From NCBI GenBank assembly GCA_020847395.1, contig JADLCD010000020.1:1-64000 (forward strand): a DNA stretch of 64,000 nucleotides. Direction: 5' to 3'. This DNA comes from Chitinophagaceae bacterium (lineage in GTDB: Bacteria > Bacteroidota > Bacteroidia > Chitinophagales > Chitinophagaceae). A model generated the notes under the pieces. That model was not told the origin of the DNA and searched no databases. It worked only from the letters and a program-made list of their open reading frames with translations. The translations under genes and the position numbers were made by a program. Of the stretch, positions 34,778 through 43,373 are shown one piece after another; positions within the stretch are counted from its first letter, which is position 1, and the number at the start of each line of letters is the position of its first letter.

Positions 34778-36493
34778 ATGTTTTTTTCTGAGCGTAATTA
34801 TTTAGCTGGCATTACCCGAAAATGGTTTACCGGAAGTATGAGCGTTTTGTGTTTATTGTTGTTTGCATGTCAACAAAAACCCGAGGAGCCCAAGCCTGTT
34901 GAGATTGTTAAGAAACCCGAAGATCTCAACAAAAAAACTTTCGAAAATATAACTTCTATACTGGAATTTGCTTCCGCTAACGGAGGAAAGCTGAACGACA
35001 GCGTGATTTTTACAAGCATGCCTGTAGTAAAAGCATGGTATGCGCAAAAAGACTCTTTGATTACATGGAGTAATCAAAAGGCATGGTTGCAGATGGCAGA
35101 CAGCCTGTTTGATTTTATTAAACACAGTGAAGAATATGGCTTATTCCCGTCAAACTATCACTATGCGCAACTGAATGCCATATTTGAAAAACTAAAAAAA
35201 GATTCTTCTGCTATGCTCGACGCGGCTTTGTGGGCAAGGGCTGATGTGTCGTTTACGGATGCGTTTATGCAGATTGCAAAAGATATTAAGGTTGGCCGCC
35301 TGCAAAGAGATAGCATTACTTTAAGAAAAGATACTTTATTTAATGACTCTTTAGGAATAGCGCTGTTGCAAACAGTTCAAAGGGAAAAAACACTCACACA
35401 GGTATTGCAACAGTTAGAACCCAACTATAAAGGGTATCACGAAATAAGAAGTGTTCTAAAACATTTTCTCGATTCAATGGATAGAAAAGAGTACACTTAC
35501 GTTAACTATCCTTTTGAAGATTCTCTTGAATATATTGCTCAATTGCAAAAACGTTTGTTTGAGGGCGGATATATAAGCTTTGATGATCATGCTGCCGATA
35601 CTGCAGAACTACGGGCTGCAGTAAGAAGCTTCCAGGAAAGTAAAGATTTAAAAGTAGATGGAAAAGCGGGTCCGGCTGTAGTAGCAGAATTAAATAATAC
35701 CGGGATAGAAAAATTCAGGCGTATTGCCATTAATCTCGATAGGTATAAACAGTTACCCGATACTATGCCCGCCAGGTATTTATGGGTTAACCTGCCTGCT
35801 TACAAATTTCAGTTATGGGATAATGATACACTTAAACTTGAGTCGAGAGTAATAGTGGGTAATCCTAAAACCCGCACACCATTACTTACAAGCGAGTTAA
35901 CCAATTATGTAATATTTCCGCAGTGGACTGTTCCCTACAGTATAGTTTTTAAAGAGATGCTGCCGCAGATACAACGCAAGGTAGAATATCTTGATAAACA
36001 AAACCTGATGGTAGTAGATAAGAATGACAGCATTATCGATCCACATACTATTAATTGGTTTAAGCTTAACAAAAATAATTTTTCCTACCAGTTAAAGCAA
36101 CGGGAGGGAGATGATAACTCACTCGGCGTAATAAAGTTCAACTTCAGGAATAAATACAGCGTTTACCTGCATGATACCAATGCCCGTGGTTTATTTTCGC
36201 GAAAGGTTCGTGCGCTTAGTCATGGTTGTGTGCGTGTGCAGGAGTGGAAAAAACTGGCCAATTATCTTGTGCAAAACGATAGCATACGCTATAAGCCCGA
36301 TACCCTGGCTGCCTGGATGAAAAGAAAAGAAAAGCACATGGTGAATTTTTCAAAAAGACTACCTATATATATACGTTACTTCACTGCCGAGGCAAAAGAT
36401 GGCAGTATTGTTCTACATGACGATATATATGCTGAGGATAAAATTGCCCGCAACAGGTATATGGGCAATAGAAAACCAGTTTCCACGTTATAA
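34778..36493 (+). CDS. YcbB-type L,D-transpeptidase lipoprotein
   Basis: A 571-residue L,D-transpeptidase of the LdtD/YcbB type, which forms 3-3 cross-links in peptidoglycan. It is probably a lipoprotein (lipobox LLLFACQQ, Cys near residue 30). A scaffold domain (about 60-240) is followed by a peptidoglycan-binding domain (about 250-310: LQKRLFEGGY, RSFQESKDLKVDGKAG) and the YkuD catalytic domain (about 330-500) with catalytic Cys in ALSHGCVRVQEW near 485. Length matches the YcbB group. An RlpA-like gene follows 108 bp downstream, so both are envelope remodelling functions. Confidence 0.93.
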   Translation: MFFSERNYLAGITRKWFTGSMSVLCLLLFACQQKPEEPKPVEIVKKPEDLNKKTFENITSILEFASANGGKLNDSVIFTSMPVVKAWYAQKDSLITWSNQKAWLQMADSLFDFIKHSEEYGLFPSNYHYAQLNAIFEKLKKDSSAMLDAALWARADVSFTDAFMQIAKDIKVGRLQRDSITLRKDTLFNDSLGIALLQTVQREKTLTQVLQQLEPNYKGYHEIRSVLKHFLDSMDRKEYTYVNYPFEDSLEYIAQLQKRLFEGGYISFDDHAADTAELRAAVRSFQESKDLKVDGKAGPAVVAELNNTGIEKFRRIAINLDRYKQLPDTMPARYLWVNLPAYKFQLWDNDTLKLESRVIVGNPKTRTPLLTSELTNYVIFPQWTVPYSIVFKEMLPQIQRKVEYLDKQNLMVVDKNDSIIDPHTINWFKLNKNNFSYQLKQREGDDNSLGVIKFNFRNKYSVYLHDTNARGLFSRKVRALSHGCVRVQEWKKLANYLVQNDSIRYKPDTLAAWMKRKEKHMVNFSKRLPIYIRYFTAEAKDGSIVLHDDIYAEDKIARNRYMGNRKPVSTL

Positions 36494-36601
36494 TGGCTCA
36501 AAAATTGATTTATGATAACTATACGCTCTAACCCGGCATATAGGTTTTGTACATTCATATATAAAAATCTTTTGTTTGCGAAAGTAATAATCATGTTCGC
36601 C

Positions 36602-37003
36602 ATGAAAAAATGGTTACCTGTCTTTATATCCTTTGTATTACTGTTTACAGTAGCATCGGTACAAAGCCAGCAAAAGAGTGCAGGGAAAAAAGAAACGGTT
36701 TATAAAAAAGAAGGTGTAGCGAGTTATTATGGCGGAAAATTCAATGGTAAGCTGATGGCCAACGGGGAAAAGTTTAATGAAAAGAACCTAACGGCAGCCC
36801 ATAATACACTTTCTTTAGGAACCTGGGTTAAGGTAAGCAACCTTCGAAACAAAAAGTCCGTCATAGTTCAAATTACTGACAGGATGCATCATAAGAACAA
36901 GCGTCTTATCGATGTTTCAAAGGAGGCAGCGCGCAAATTGGGATTTTTAAAAAGGGGTGTAGCAAAAGTGCTGGTTGAAATAGTAGAAAACCCTTATAAT
37001 TAA
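36602..37003 (+). CDS. RlpA-like septal/envelope protein
   Basis: A 133-residue exported protein with a double-psi beta-barrel fold of the RlpA type. Signal peptide MKKWLPVFISFVLLFTVASV; then the family blocks GVASYYGGKFNGKLMANGEKF, LTAAHNTLSLGTWVKVSN and VQITDRMHHKNKRLIDVSKEAA. The catalytic Asp of lytic members would be the one in QITDR, and His in TAAHNTL is present, so lytic transglycosylase activity is possible. No SPOR domain is present, unlike proteobacterial RlpA. The ATG at 36602 was preferred over 36593 and 36512 because it starts at the signal peptide. Confidence 0.85.
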   Translation: MKKWLPVFISFVLLFTVASVQSQQKSAGKKETVYKKEGVASYYGGKFNGKLMANGEKFNEKNLTAAHNTLSLGTWVKVSNLRNKKSVIVQITDRMHHKNKRLIDVSKEAARKLGFLKRGVAKVLVEIVENPYN

Positions 37004-37032
37004 TGAGCAATAGTATAAGTTAATTATTAAGT

Positions 37033-37066
37033 TTTGGAACAATCATAGTCAACCTTTTATCTTTGC
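37033..37066 (+). promoter_or_regulatory. Strong Bacteroidota promoter of ompA-like gene
   Basis: TTTTG (37033-37037), 21-bp spacer, TATCTTTG (37059-37066): a full match to the TTTG-N19-21-TAnnTTTG consensus. The ATG is 25 bp downstream. Confidence 0.85.
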
Positions 37067-37091
37067 ATTACTTAATCAAATTAAAAATTTT

Positions 37092-38435
37092 ATGAGAAAA
37101 CCACTATTAGTTCTTTTAGCTGCTATTATGCTTGGTTCTGTTGTTGCCCAGGAAAATAGCATCAAAAATCCTTACAAAAAAAGACCAGCTTTCGGTTTCG
37201 CTTTTACATTTCATGATTTTCAAACTGCGCAAGATTTAAAAAACACATCCCTTAACCAGGTTTTAAAAGATAAGCAATGGTACAAAACAGGAAGAATGAG
37301 CCCTGGTTTGGCATTGTCTTATTTCCAGGGTCTTACTGATCATTTAGACTTTATGGCCCGTTTAGGTGGTACCTTTACCAGCTATCCTGTTCCTGATAAA
37401 GCTCAAACCGGTAATGATAAATTACTTGCTGAACTTGATGCGAATATCAATGCAAAATTACTCAGTGATAAATATTGGGTATCCCCTTACTTAACTGCCG
37501 GTATTGGCGGTTCACAATGGAGTGGTTACTGGGGTGCTTATGTACCATTAGGCGTTGGTTTGCAGGTAAACCTGCTCGACCAGGCTTATATTAACTTTAA
37601 TGCCCAGTACCGCGTTTCGGTTACTTCTGCAACTACAGCCAATCATTTGTTTTACAGCTTTGGTGTAGCCGGTTCATTATTCGAGAAAAAAGAACCGAAA
37701 GTTATTCCTCCTCCTCCGCCACCTGCTGATACGGATAATGATGGTATTGTTGATTCAATTGATGCATGCCCTGCGGTTGCAGGCCTTGCACAGTTCAACG
37801 GCTGTCCTGATACAGATGGTGATGGCATAGCTGATAAAGATGATAAATGCCCTGATGTAAAAGGTTTGGCAAAATACAATGGTTGCCCGATACCTGATAC
37901 AGATGGTGATGGTATAAACGATGAAGAAGATAAATGTCCTAACCAGGCTGGCGTGGCAAAATACAATGGTTGCCCGATACCTGATACAGATGGCGATGGT
38001 GTAAATGATGAAGAAGACAAATGCCCGGCACTTGCAGGACCTGCAAGCAACCAGGGTTGTCCTGAAATTAAGGAAGAAGTGAAGAAGCGCATAGATGTTG
38101 CTGCCAAGAATGTATTCTTTGCAACAGGTAGCGCTAAACTTTTAGCAAAATCAAACAAATCATTGAATGAAGTTGCAAAAATTCTTTCTGAAGATCCAAA
38201 CCTGAAACTTGATATTGAAGGTCATACTGATAATACCGGTAAGCCTGATAAAAACCAGTTGTTGAGTGAAGCAAGAGCAAAGGCTGTACTTGATTATCTT
38301 ACTACCAAGGGTGGTATTGATGCTAGCCGCCTTACTTCTGCAGGTTTTGGACAGGATCAGCCAGTTGCAGATAATAAAACTGCTGCCGGTCGCGCTAAAA
38401 ACCGCCGCGTTGATTTAAAATTGCACTATAATTAA
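37092..38435 (+). CDS. OmpA-like protein with TSP3 repeats
   Basis: A 447-residue outer-membrane protein. A signal peptide (about 1-19) precedes a beta-barrel-like domain (about 25-205). A PPPPPP linker leads into four thrombospondin type 3 calcium-binding repeats (about 215-325; DTDGDGINDEEDKCP and variants). The OmpA peptidoglycan-binding domain (about 330-447) contains FATGSAKL, IEGHTDNTGKPDKNQLLSEARA and RAKNRRVDLKL. The protein anchors the outer membrane to the wall. Two of the repeats are nearly identical at DNA level with an 87-bp period (37868 and 37955), a sign of recent duplication. Strong promoter upstream and terminator downstream suggest high expression. Confidence 0.95.
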   Translation: MRKPLLVLLAAIMLGSVVAQENSIKNPYKKRPAFGFAFTFHDFQTAQDLKNTSLNQVLKDKQWYKTGRMSPGLALSYFQGLTDHLDFMARLGGTFTSYPVPDKAQTGNDKLLAELDANINAKLLSDKYWVSPYLTAGIGGSQWSGYWGAYVPLGVGLQVNLLDQAYINFNAQYRVSVTSATTANHLFYSFGVAGSLFEKKEPKVIPPPPPPADTDNDGIVDSIDACPAVAGLAQFNGCPDTDGDGIADKDDKCPDVKGLAKYNGCPIPDTDGDGINDEEDKCPNQAGVAKYNGCPIPDTDGDGVNDEEDKCPALAGPASNQGCPEIKEEVKKRIDVAAKNVFFATGSAKLLAKSNKSLNEVAKILSEDPNLKLDIEGHTDNTGKPDKNQLLSEARAKAVLDYLTTKGGIDASRLTSAGFGQDQPVADNKTAAGRAKNRRVDLKLHYN

Positions 38436-38461
38436 TAAAGACGTTTTTGCCTTTTAAAAAG

Positions 38462-38487
38462 TCCCGGTGTAATGCCGGGATTTTTTT
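38462..38487 (+). terminator. Rho-independent terminator of ompA-like gene
   Basis: TCCCGG (38462-38467) pairs with CCGGGA (38475-38480), followed by seven T. Confidence 0.85.
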
Positions 38488-38511
38488 ATGGTTATACCTG
38501 ATTATTTTAAT

Positions 38512-38549
38512 AAAAAAAATGAGCCGTAGTTTTTACGACTCATTTTTTT
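38512..38549. terminator. Bidirectional terminator
   Basis: 11-bp arms at 38518-38528 and 38534-38544 (one mismatch) with an A-run on the left and a T-run on the right. It serves the minus-strand Dps gene and backs up the ompA terminator. Confidence 0.8.
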
Positions 38550-38592
38550 ACAGGTTGTTGCTTTTTTTCCTCAATCCATCTAAAAAATATCT

Positions 38593-39108
38593 CTATTTTA
38601 AATGAACTCTAAGCATCCATGCAGTTTTTTCATGGATCCTTATATTATCAGTAAGAAAGTCTGATGTACCAACATCATTATATTCTTCATCAATTTTTTC
38701 TATTGTTTCGCGTAAAAAGCGAATATGTGCTTCGTGGTCTGTGGCCAGTATTTTCAGCATTTGTTTGGCATCAGTTCCTTCTTCCATGTGTTCCTCCAGC
38801 GTAGCTAATTCTGCAAAGCCCTGTAGTGAGCCAACTGCAAAAAAGCCCAGGTTACGGATGCGTTCTGCTACTTCATCAATAATGGCTTCGAGTTGTTTAT
38901 ATTGGTTTTCAAATAATTCATGTAAGGGTCCAAAATTTTCTCCCTCTACATTCCAGTGAAAATTGCGGGTCTTGAGATATAATACATGTAAATCTGCAAG
39001 ACAGGTTTGCAGCAGCATGGATATATTTTTCAGGTTTTCCGTGCTGATGCCAATTGAAATTTTCTCAGCCTTGGTGGCTTTTGATTTTACTGTAAGTGTT
39101 TTTTCCAT
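38593..39108 (-). CDS. dps: Dps/ferritin-like DNA-protection protein
   Basis: A 171-residue Dps-family protein. The ferroxidase-site motifs are NFHWNVEGENFGPLHELFE near residue 50 and EAIIDEVAERIRNLG near 76, in the usual order; LATDHEAHIRFLRE near 120 and the final KTAWMLRVHLK helix complete the four-helix bundle. Dps dodecamers bind and oxidise iron with hydrogen peroxide and coat DNA during starvation or oxidative stress. The start at 39108 (MEKTLTVKSK) gives a basic N-terminal tail that could bind DNA; the longer frame from 39171 is less likely. Divergent from the subtilase gene. Confidence 0.92.
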   Translation of the reverse strand: MEKTLTVKSKATKAEKISIGISTENLKNISMLLQTCLADLHVLYLKTRNFHWNVEGENFGPLHELFENQYKQLEAIIDEVAERIRNLGFFAVGSLQGFAELATLEEHMEEGTDAKQMLKILATDHEAHIRFLRETIEKIDEEYNDVGTSDFLTDNIRIHEKTAWMLRVHLK

Positions 39109-39178
39109 TGTATAATTGGTTTTAAAAAATTTAAAAGATTGGTCACAATAGTCCTGTAAATAAAATATCATGCCACAG

Positions 39179-39226
39179 AGCTGTCAGCTATCAGCTATCG
39201 GCGGTCAGCTTTCAGCCATTCGCTGT
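39179..39226. repeat. Heptad array, RGCTNNN dialect
   Basis: About seven tandem 7-mers (AGCTGTC, AGCTATC, GGCGGTC, AGCTTTC) in the 305-bp spacer between the divergent Dps and subtilase genes. The remainder of that spacer shows no recognisable promoter or gene. Confidence 0.75.
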
Positions 39227-39413
39227 GGTTTGCCTTATGCCCTTCGCCCCATACCTTCCACCTTTCCCTAAATTTATTTTCAATAATGCTTGCACTTGTA
39301 ATTTTATTTTGCAAGATTTGCTGCTGAACAACAGTCTGTCTCTTACGGAAGCTATATTATCCTCTGTCTTCATTTTTGTTTTTATTCTTCATTTACTATT
39401 TAAAATTTACGTC

Positions 39414-40907
39414 ATGAGAAAAAATCAACTTCTTATTCTCGTAGCTGTTGCTATGATCTATTCTTCCTGTAAGAAAGAAATTAACCTTGATAATGGTTCG
39501 GGTATTTTATTGCATATGCCGCATACAGACAGGGGCTTGATTGTAATTGCCAAAGAAGGTGAAAATATAAGTAATATATCTTCGGCAGTAAGAAGCCTGG
39601 GAGGAAAAGAATTAATGTTTAAAGATATAATTAAAGAACTCGGGCTTATAATTGTTCAAACCCCTGACCCTGGTTTTGCGGAAAAAGCCAGGAGCATAGC
39701 TGGTGTTGAAGCCGTAGCCGTTGATGTGGTAACCAACTGGCGGCTACCGGAGCGCTTTGAAAAAATTAGTAAGGCACAGATGGCATCAGCAACCAAAGGC
39801 AAAAAGCCTGTTGTTAATAATAACCCTTATAGCTTTTTGCAATGGGGTATACAATCTGTAAACGCAGATAAAGCATGGCAGAGAGGATATGCCGGAAAAG
39901 GAGCAAAGGTTGCGGTACTTGATGGCGGATTTATACTGGGCGATAGTGAAATAGCGCCAAACATAATACTTACCCACAGCTTTATTGATGGAGAAATGGC
40001 TGCCTATGCTGCTCCGGCAGGCTTTAGTGCAAGCCATGGAACACATGTTGCAGGCACGATTGCCGCAGCTAATGATGGGGAAGGCGTAATAGGTATTGCT
40101 CCTGAAGCAAAACTGATATTGGTTAAAGTGTTGAGCGACGAAACAGGTTCCGGACCCTGGAGCAGTATGATTAATGGTATTTATTATGCTGCGGTAAATG
40201 ATGCAGACGTTATTAACATGAGTTTGGGTGGAGAGTTACCGCGAAAGGATTTTATTGATGACAATGGAACGCCTGATGACCCCAGTGATGATATGCTGGT
40301 TAGTTATAATAAAGAGATAAAGCCTTTGATTAATGCTATGAACAGGGCAACAGTGTTTGCAAACCTGAAAGGTGTAACGGTATTTGCTGCTGCCGGAAAC
40401 GATGGTTATAATTATGACGTAGAGAAAGATTTTATCACATATCCGGCAAATTGCCTGGGGGTATTGGCTATAGCATCTAACGGGCCATTGGGTTGGGGTT
40501 TTAACCAGGATACTACTTTATACGTGCCTTCTGTTTTCACCAATAGCGGCAAAAAATTTATTTCTTATGGTGCGCCCGGAGGCAATTATAACCTGCCGCT
40601 TTCCAATGCAGTAGCAACAGTTGGCGGCATTACCAATTATGAGTTTGTTTTTAACTGGGTGTTTAATATAGGTGGTATTGATACCGATGCCAATGAATTA
40701 TATTATGTGTGGGAGGTTGGAACAAGTATGGCAACGCCTCATGCCAGCGCCGTTGCAGCGCTGTTGTATGGCAAGTATGGTAAGCGTTGTTCGCCTTTCC
40801 TTGTTGACCAAATATTGAGAGCATCTGCAAAAGATTTGGGCGCAAAAGGCAACGATCGTTTTTTTGGACAGGGGCAAATCAATGCGGGGAAAGCGGTTTC
40901 GTATTAG
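39414..40907 (+). CDS. S8 family subtilisin-like serine protease
   Basis: A 497-residue predicted lipoprotein subtilase (lipobox IYSSCKK, Cys near residue 19). The catalytic triad is Asp in KVAVLDGGF near residue 168, His in SHGTHVAGTIAA near 211 and Ser in VGTSMATPHASAVAALL near 440; the oxyanion Asn is in AAAGNDGYN near 329. A propeptide-like segment (about 40-120) precedes the peptidase domain. It likely acts at the cell surface or in the periplasm. The ATG at 39414 opens the lipoprotein signal; the track-like longer frame from 39225 is spurious. No C-terminal sorting domain is visible. Confidence 0.92.
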   Translation: MRKNQLLILVAVAMIYSSCKKEINLDNGSGILLHMPHTDRGLIVIAKEGENISNISSAVRSLGGKELMFKDIIKELGLIIVQTPDPGFAEKARSIAGVEAVAVDVVTNWRLPERFEKISKAQMASATKGKKPVVNNNPYSFLQWGIQSVNADKAWQRGYAGKGAKVAVLDGGFILGDSEIAPNIILTHSFIDGEMAAYAAPAGFSASHGTHVAGTIAAANDGEGVIGIAPEAKLILVKVLSDETGSGPWSSMINGIYYAAVNDADVINMSLGGELPRKDFIDDNGTPDDPSDDMLVSYNKEIKPLINAMNRATVFANLKGVTVFAAAGNDGYNYDVEKDFITYPANCLGVLAIASNGPLGWGFNQDTTLYVPSVFTNSGKKFISYGAPGGNYNLPLSNAVATVGGITNYEFVFNWVFNIGGIDTDANELYYVWEVGTSMATPHASAVAALLYGKYGKRCSPFLVDQILRASAKDLGAKGNDRFFGQGQINAGKAVSY

Positions 40908-40925
40908 TAAGTAGAGATATAAGTG

Positions 40926-41003
40926 TTGCAGGTTTCAGGTTGCAGGTTACAGGTTTCAGGTTGCAGGTTTCAGGTTGTGCCTTGCAACCTGAAACCTGTA
41001 ACC
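40926..41003. repeat. Heptad hairpin array, RGGTTNNN dialect
   Basis: Left arm 40926-40976 (AGGTTTC, AGGTTGC, AGGTTAC repeated seven times) and right arm 40982-41003 (complementary AACCTGA, AACCTGT). Lies between the convergent subtilase and DUF58 genes. Confidence 0.88.
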
Positions 41004-41045
41004 ATCACACAACATAATCTGCTTTTCAACGCATAACACCATTCC

Positions 41046-42389
41046 CTATATCACCTGCCTCGCTTTTAACTCTATGTATTTATTGATGGCATTTAGGGTT
41101 ACCTGTTGCGGTGTTGTTAGTAAAGAGAGTATGCCATGCTGCTGCAGCTCTTTGGCGATTAGTCTTTTTTCAAAAGCAAATTTATCAGCAATGGTTTTGA
41201 TATAAATGTCTTCAAGATTTTCTGAGGGTTTATCACGCAGTTGCTTCAATTCGGTATTCTCAAAAAATACTACTAATAACAGGTGATGTTTTGCCAGCCT
41301 GCGCAGGTAAGGCAACTGGCGCTGGAAGCTGATGATGGATTCAAAGTTGGTAAATAGTATCAGCAGCGAGCGGCTTTTAATTTTGCTGTGTACATGTGCA
41401 TATAAAGCTTCAAAATCAGACTCTGCAAAATTGGTTTGCTGCCGGTAAAGATTTTCTAAAATCATTTCCATTTGCATGCCTTTACGGTCGGCAGGCAAAA
41501 ATGTTTCGGGTTTGTTGGAGAAGGTGAGTAAACCTGCTTTATCATGTTTAAGTAACGCAACATTTGCCACAACCAGCGATGCATTGATGGCATAATCCAA
41601 TAGTGTTAAACCTTCAAAAGGCATCTTCATATTTCTGCCTTTATCTATGAGGCAATAAATATGCTGGCTCTTTTCATCGGTATAGGTGTTCACCATAATA
41701 TCACCCTGGCGGGCAGTTGCCTTCCAGTTTACTTTCTTGTAATCATCGCCCAGCACATATGCTTTTATCTGTTCAAATTCAGTACTGCTACCTAATTTAC
41801 GCAGGCGGCGCACCCCTGTTTCATTTAACCTGTTGGTAAACGCCAGCAATTGATAGCGCTTCAACTGCTGAAAAGATGGATAGGTGGGAATGACTGTATG
41901 CCGGTCAAAAATAAACCTGCGTTCAGCAAATCGTAGCGGGCTTGTAACAAATACATTAATTGCGCCAAAATCATATTCACCTCTCTGCAGCGGGCGTAAT
42001 GTATAGTTGATATGATGTTCGTGGCCGCCTTTAATTATCGTATTTCTTTTCCAGTTATATTGCTGAAACTGGAAAGGCAGTTCATCAATAACTATCACCC
42101 TGGCAGTAAATGAGTAATTGTTTTGTAGAATAAGATGAACAGGATTTTCATCACCATTGCTGAATCTTTCCGCGGTATGTCTTTCTGCATTAAAGCCATT
42201 GCGGCGACTGTATAATACCAGTATATCAATCAGTATAATAATGCCCAGCAATAATAAAACGGCAACAGCAATATTATACAACGGCTCCACAAAAAATGAA
42301 ATGATAAAAAGCAAAACTATAGCGGCAAGTACCGTATAGGTTCTGCGGGTAAGTTGCAATGAAAGATAAAAGTGCTTCAGCCTTTTCAA
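41046..42389 (-). CDS. DUF58 domain protein
   Basis: A 447-residue membrane-associated protein with two N-terminal helices (about 20-60) and a C-terminal DUF58/von Willebrand A-like region. Family marks are GSSTEFEQIKAYVLGDDYKKVNWKATAR near residue 198 and TDEKSQHIYCLIDKGRNM near 236. DUF58 proteins pair with MoxR ATPases; the MoxR hexamer probably remodels or loads metal/cofactor on a vWA-containing client. The start is TTG 42389: no ATG is in frame near it. It is the last gene of the SpoIIM/DUF4129/DUF4350/MoxR/DUF58 operon, 4 bp after MoxR. Confidence 0.9.
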   Translation of the reverse strand: MKRLKHFYLSLQLTRRTYTVLAAIVLLFIISFFVEPLYNIAVAVLLLLGIIILIDILVLYSRRNGFNAERHTAERFSNGDENPVHLILQNNYSFTARVIVIDELPFQFQQYNWKRNTIIKGGHEHHINYTLRPLQRGEYDFGAINVFVTSPLRFAERRFIFDRHTVIPTYPSFQQLKRYQLLAFTNRLNETGVRRLRKLGSSTEFEQIKAYVLGDDYKKVNWKATARQGDIMVNTYTDEKSQHIYCLIDKGRNMKMPFEGLTLLDYAINASLVVANVALLKHDKAGLLTFSNKPETFLPADRKGMQMEMILENLYRQQTNFAESDFEALYAHVHSKIKSRSLLILFTNFESIISFQRQLPYLRRLAKHHLLLVVFFENTELKQLRDKPSENLEDIYIKTIADKFAFEKRLIAKELQQHGILSLLTTPQQVTLNAINKYIELKARQVI

Positions 42390-42393
42390 AATT

Positions 42394-43371
42394 TTATCTC
42401 GGTATTTCTAAAGAATGAATAATTTCTTTTATTACATCATCTTCTGTTCCTCCTTCCATTTCTTTTTCAGGAGTAAGCATAATACGATGCCTTAATACAG
42501 GAGTGGCTATTTCTATAATATCATCAGGCGTTACAAAGTCGCGGCCCTGCATAGCCGCAATGGCTTTAGCCGCCATCATTATTGCCAGCGATGCTCTTGG
42601 AGATGCGCCGAGATAAATGGATTTATGCGAACGTGTTGATGTTACCAGCTTTGCAATAAACTGCAAGAGCTTTTCTTCAATCAATACCTGTCTTACCTGT
42701 TTCCTCAGTTCACTAATGTGCTGCCCGGTAAGTACTTCACCCATACCGGAAATAATATCTTCACTCGCTGTTTGATGAAAGCGGGAGAGTATGCGTACTT
42801 CTTCTTCTTCAGTAGGATAGGGAACGGAAATTTTAAACAAAAACCTGTCTAACTGTGCTTCCGGTAAACGATAGGTTCCTTCCTGCTCCACAGGATTTTG
42901 AGTAGCCAGTACCATAAACGGACGCTCCATAATATGTGAGTATCCATCTACCGTAACCTGTTTTTCTTCCATTACCTCAAACAGTGCAGCCTGCGTTTTT
43001 GCAGGGGCGCGGTTTATTTCATCTACCAATACTATATTGCCAAATATAGGCCCGCGTTTAAATTGAAAGCCTCCCTCTTTTGGATTGAATATAGAAGTAC
43101 CCAAAACATCAGAAGGCATGAGGTCTGGCGTAAATTGCACTCTCGAAAAATGCAACGCTATGCATTTGGCAACAAGCCTTGCCGTAAGGGTTTTAGCCAC
43201 ACCCGGCACACCTTCAATCAGTACATGCCCATCTGCAAGTAAAGCGGCAACAATCAGTTTTACCATCTGTTCCTGTCCCACAATTACTTTACCTATTTCT
43301 GCACGCATTTTCATAACGGCATCATGCAATTCTGTAAGGTCGGTGCGGGGCGTAAAAATGTTTTCTTCCAT
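42394..43371 (-). CDS. MoxR family AAA+ ATPase
   Basis: A 325-residue MoxR-type AAA+ chaperone. Walker A is GVPGVAKTLTARL near residue 58, Walker B is NIVLVDEINRAPAKTQAALFEVMEE near 120, and sensor 1 is VLATQNPVEQEGTYRLPEAQLDRF near 162; SPRASLAIMMAAKAIA near 265 contains the sensor 2 Arg. The start is an ATG, unlike the neighbouring genes. It lies 2 bp after the DUF4350 gene and 4 bp before DUF58, so translation is coupled. Works on the vWA-like DUF58 partner. Confidence 0.96.
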   Translation of the reverse strand: MEENIFTPRTDLTELHDAVMKMRAEIGKVIVGQEQMVKLIVAALLADGHVLIEGVPGVAKTLTARLVAKCIALHFSRVQFTPDLMPSDVLGTSIFNPKEGGFQFKRGPIFGNIVLVDEINRAPAKTQAALFEVMEEKQVTVDGYSHIMERPFMVLATQNPVEQEGTYRLPEAQLDRFLFKISVPYPTEEEEVRILSRFHQTASEDIISGMGEVLTGQHISELRKQVRQVLIEEKLLQFIAKLVTSTRSHKSIYLGASPRASLAIMMAAKAIAAMQGRDFVTPDDIIEIATPVLRHRIMLTPEKEMEGGTEDDVIKEIIHSLEIPR

Positions 43372-43373
43372 TA

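Noticed and set aside
39225-39413. Longer N-terminus for the subtilase
   Set aside because: The lipoprotein signal begins at ATG 39414 and the extension has no family similarity.
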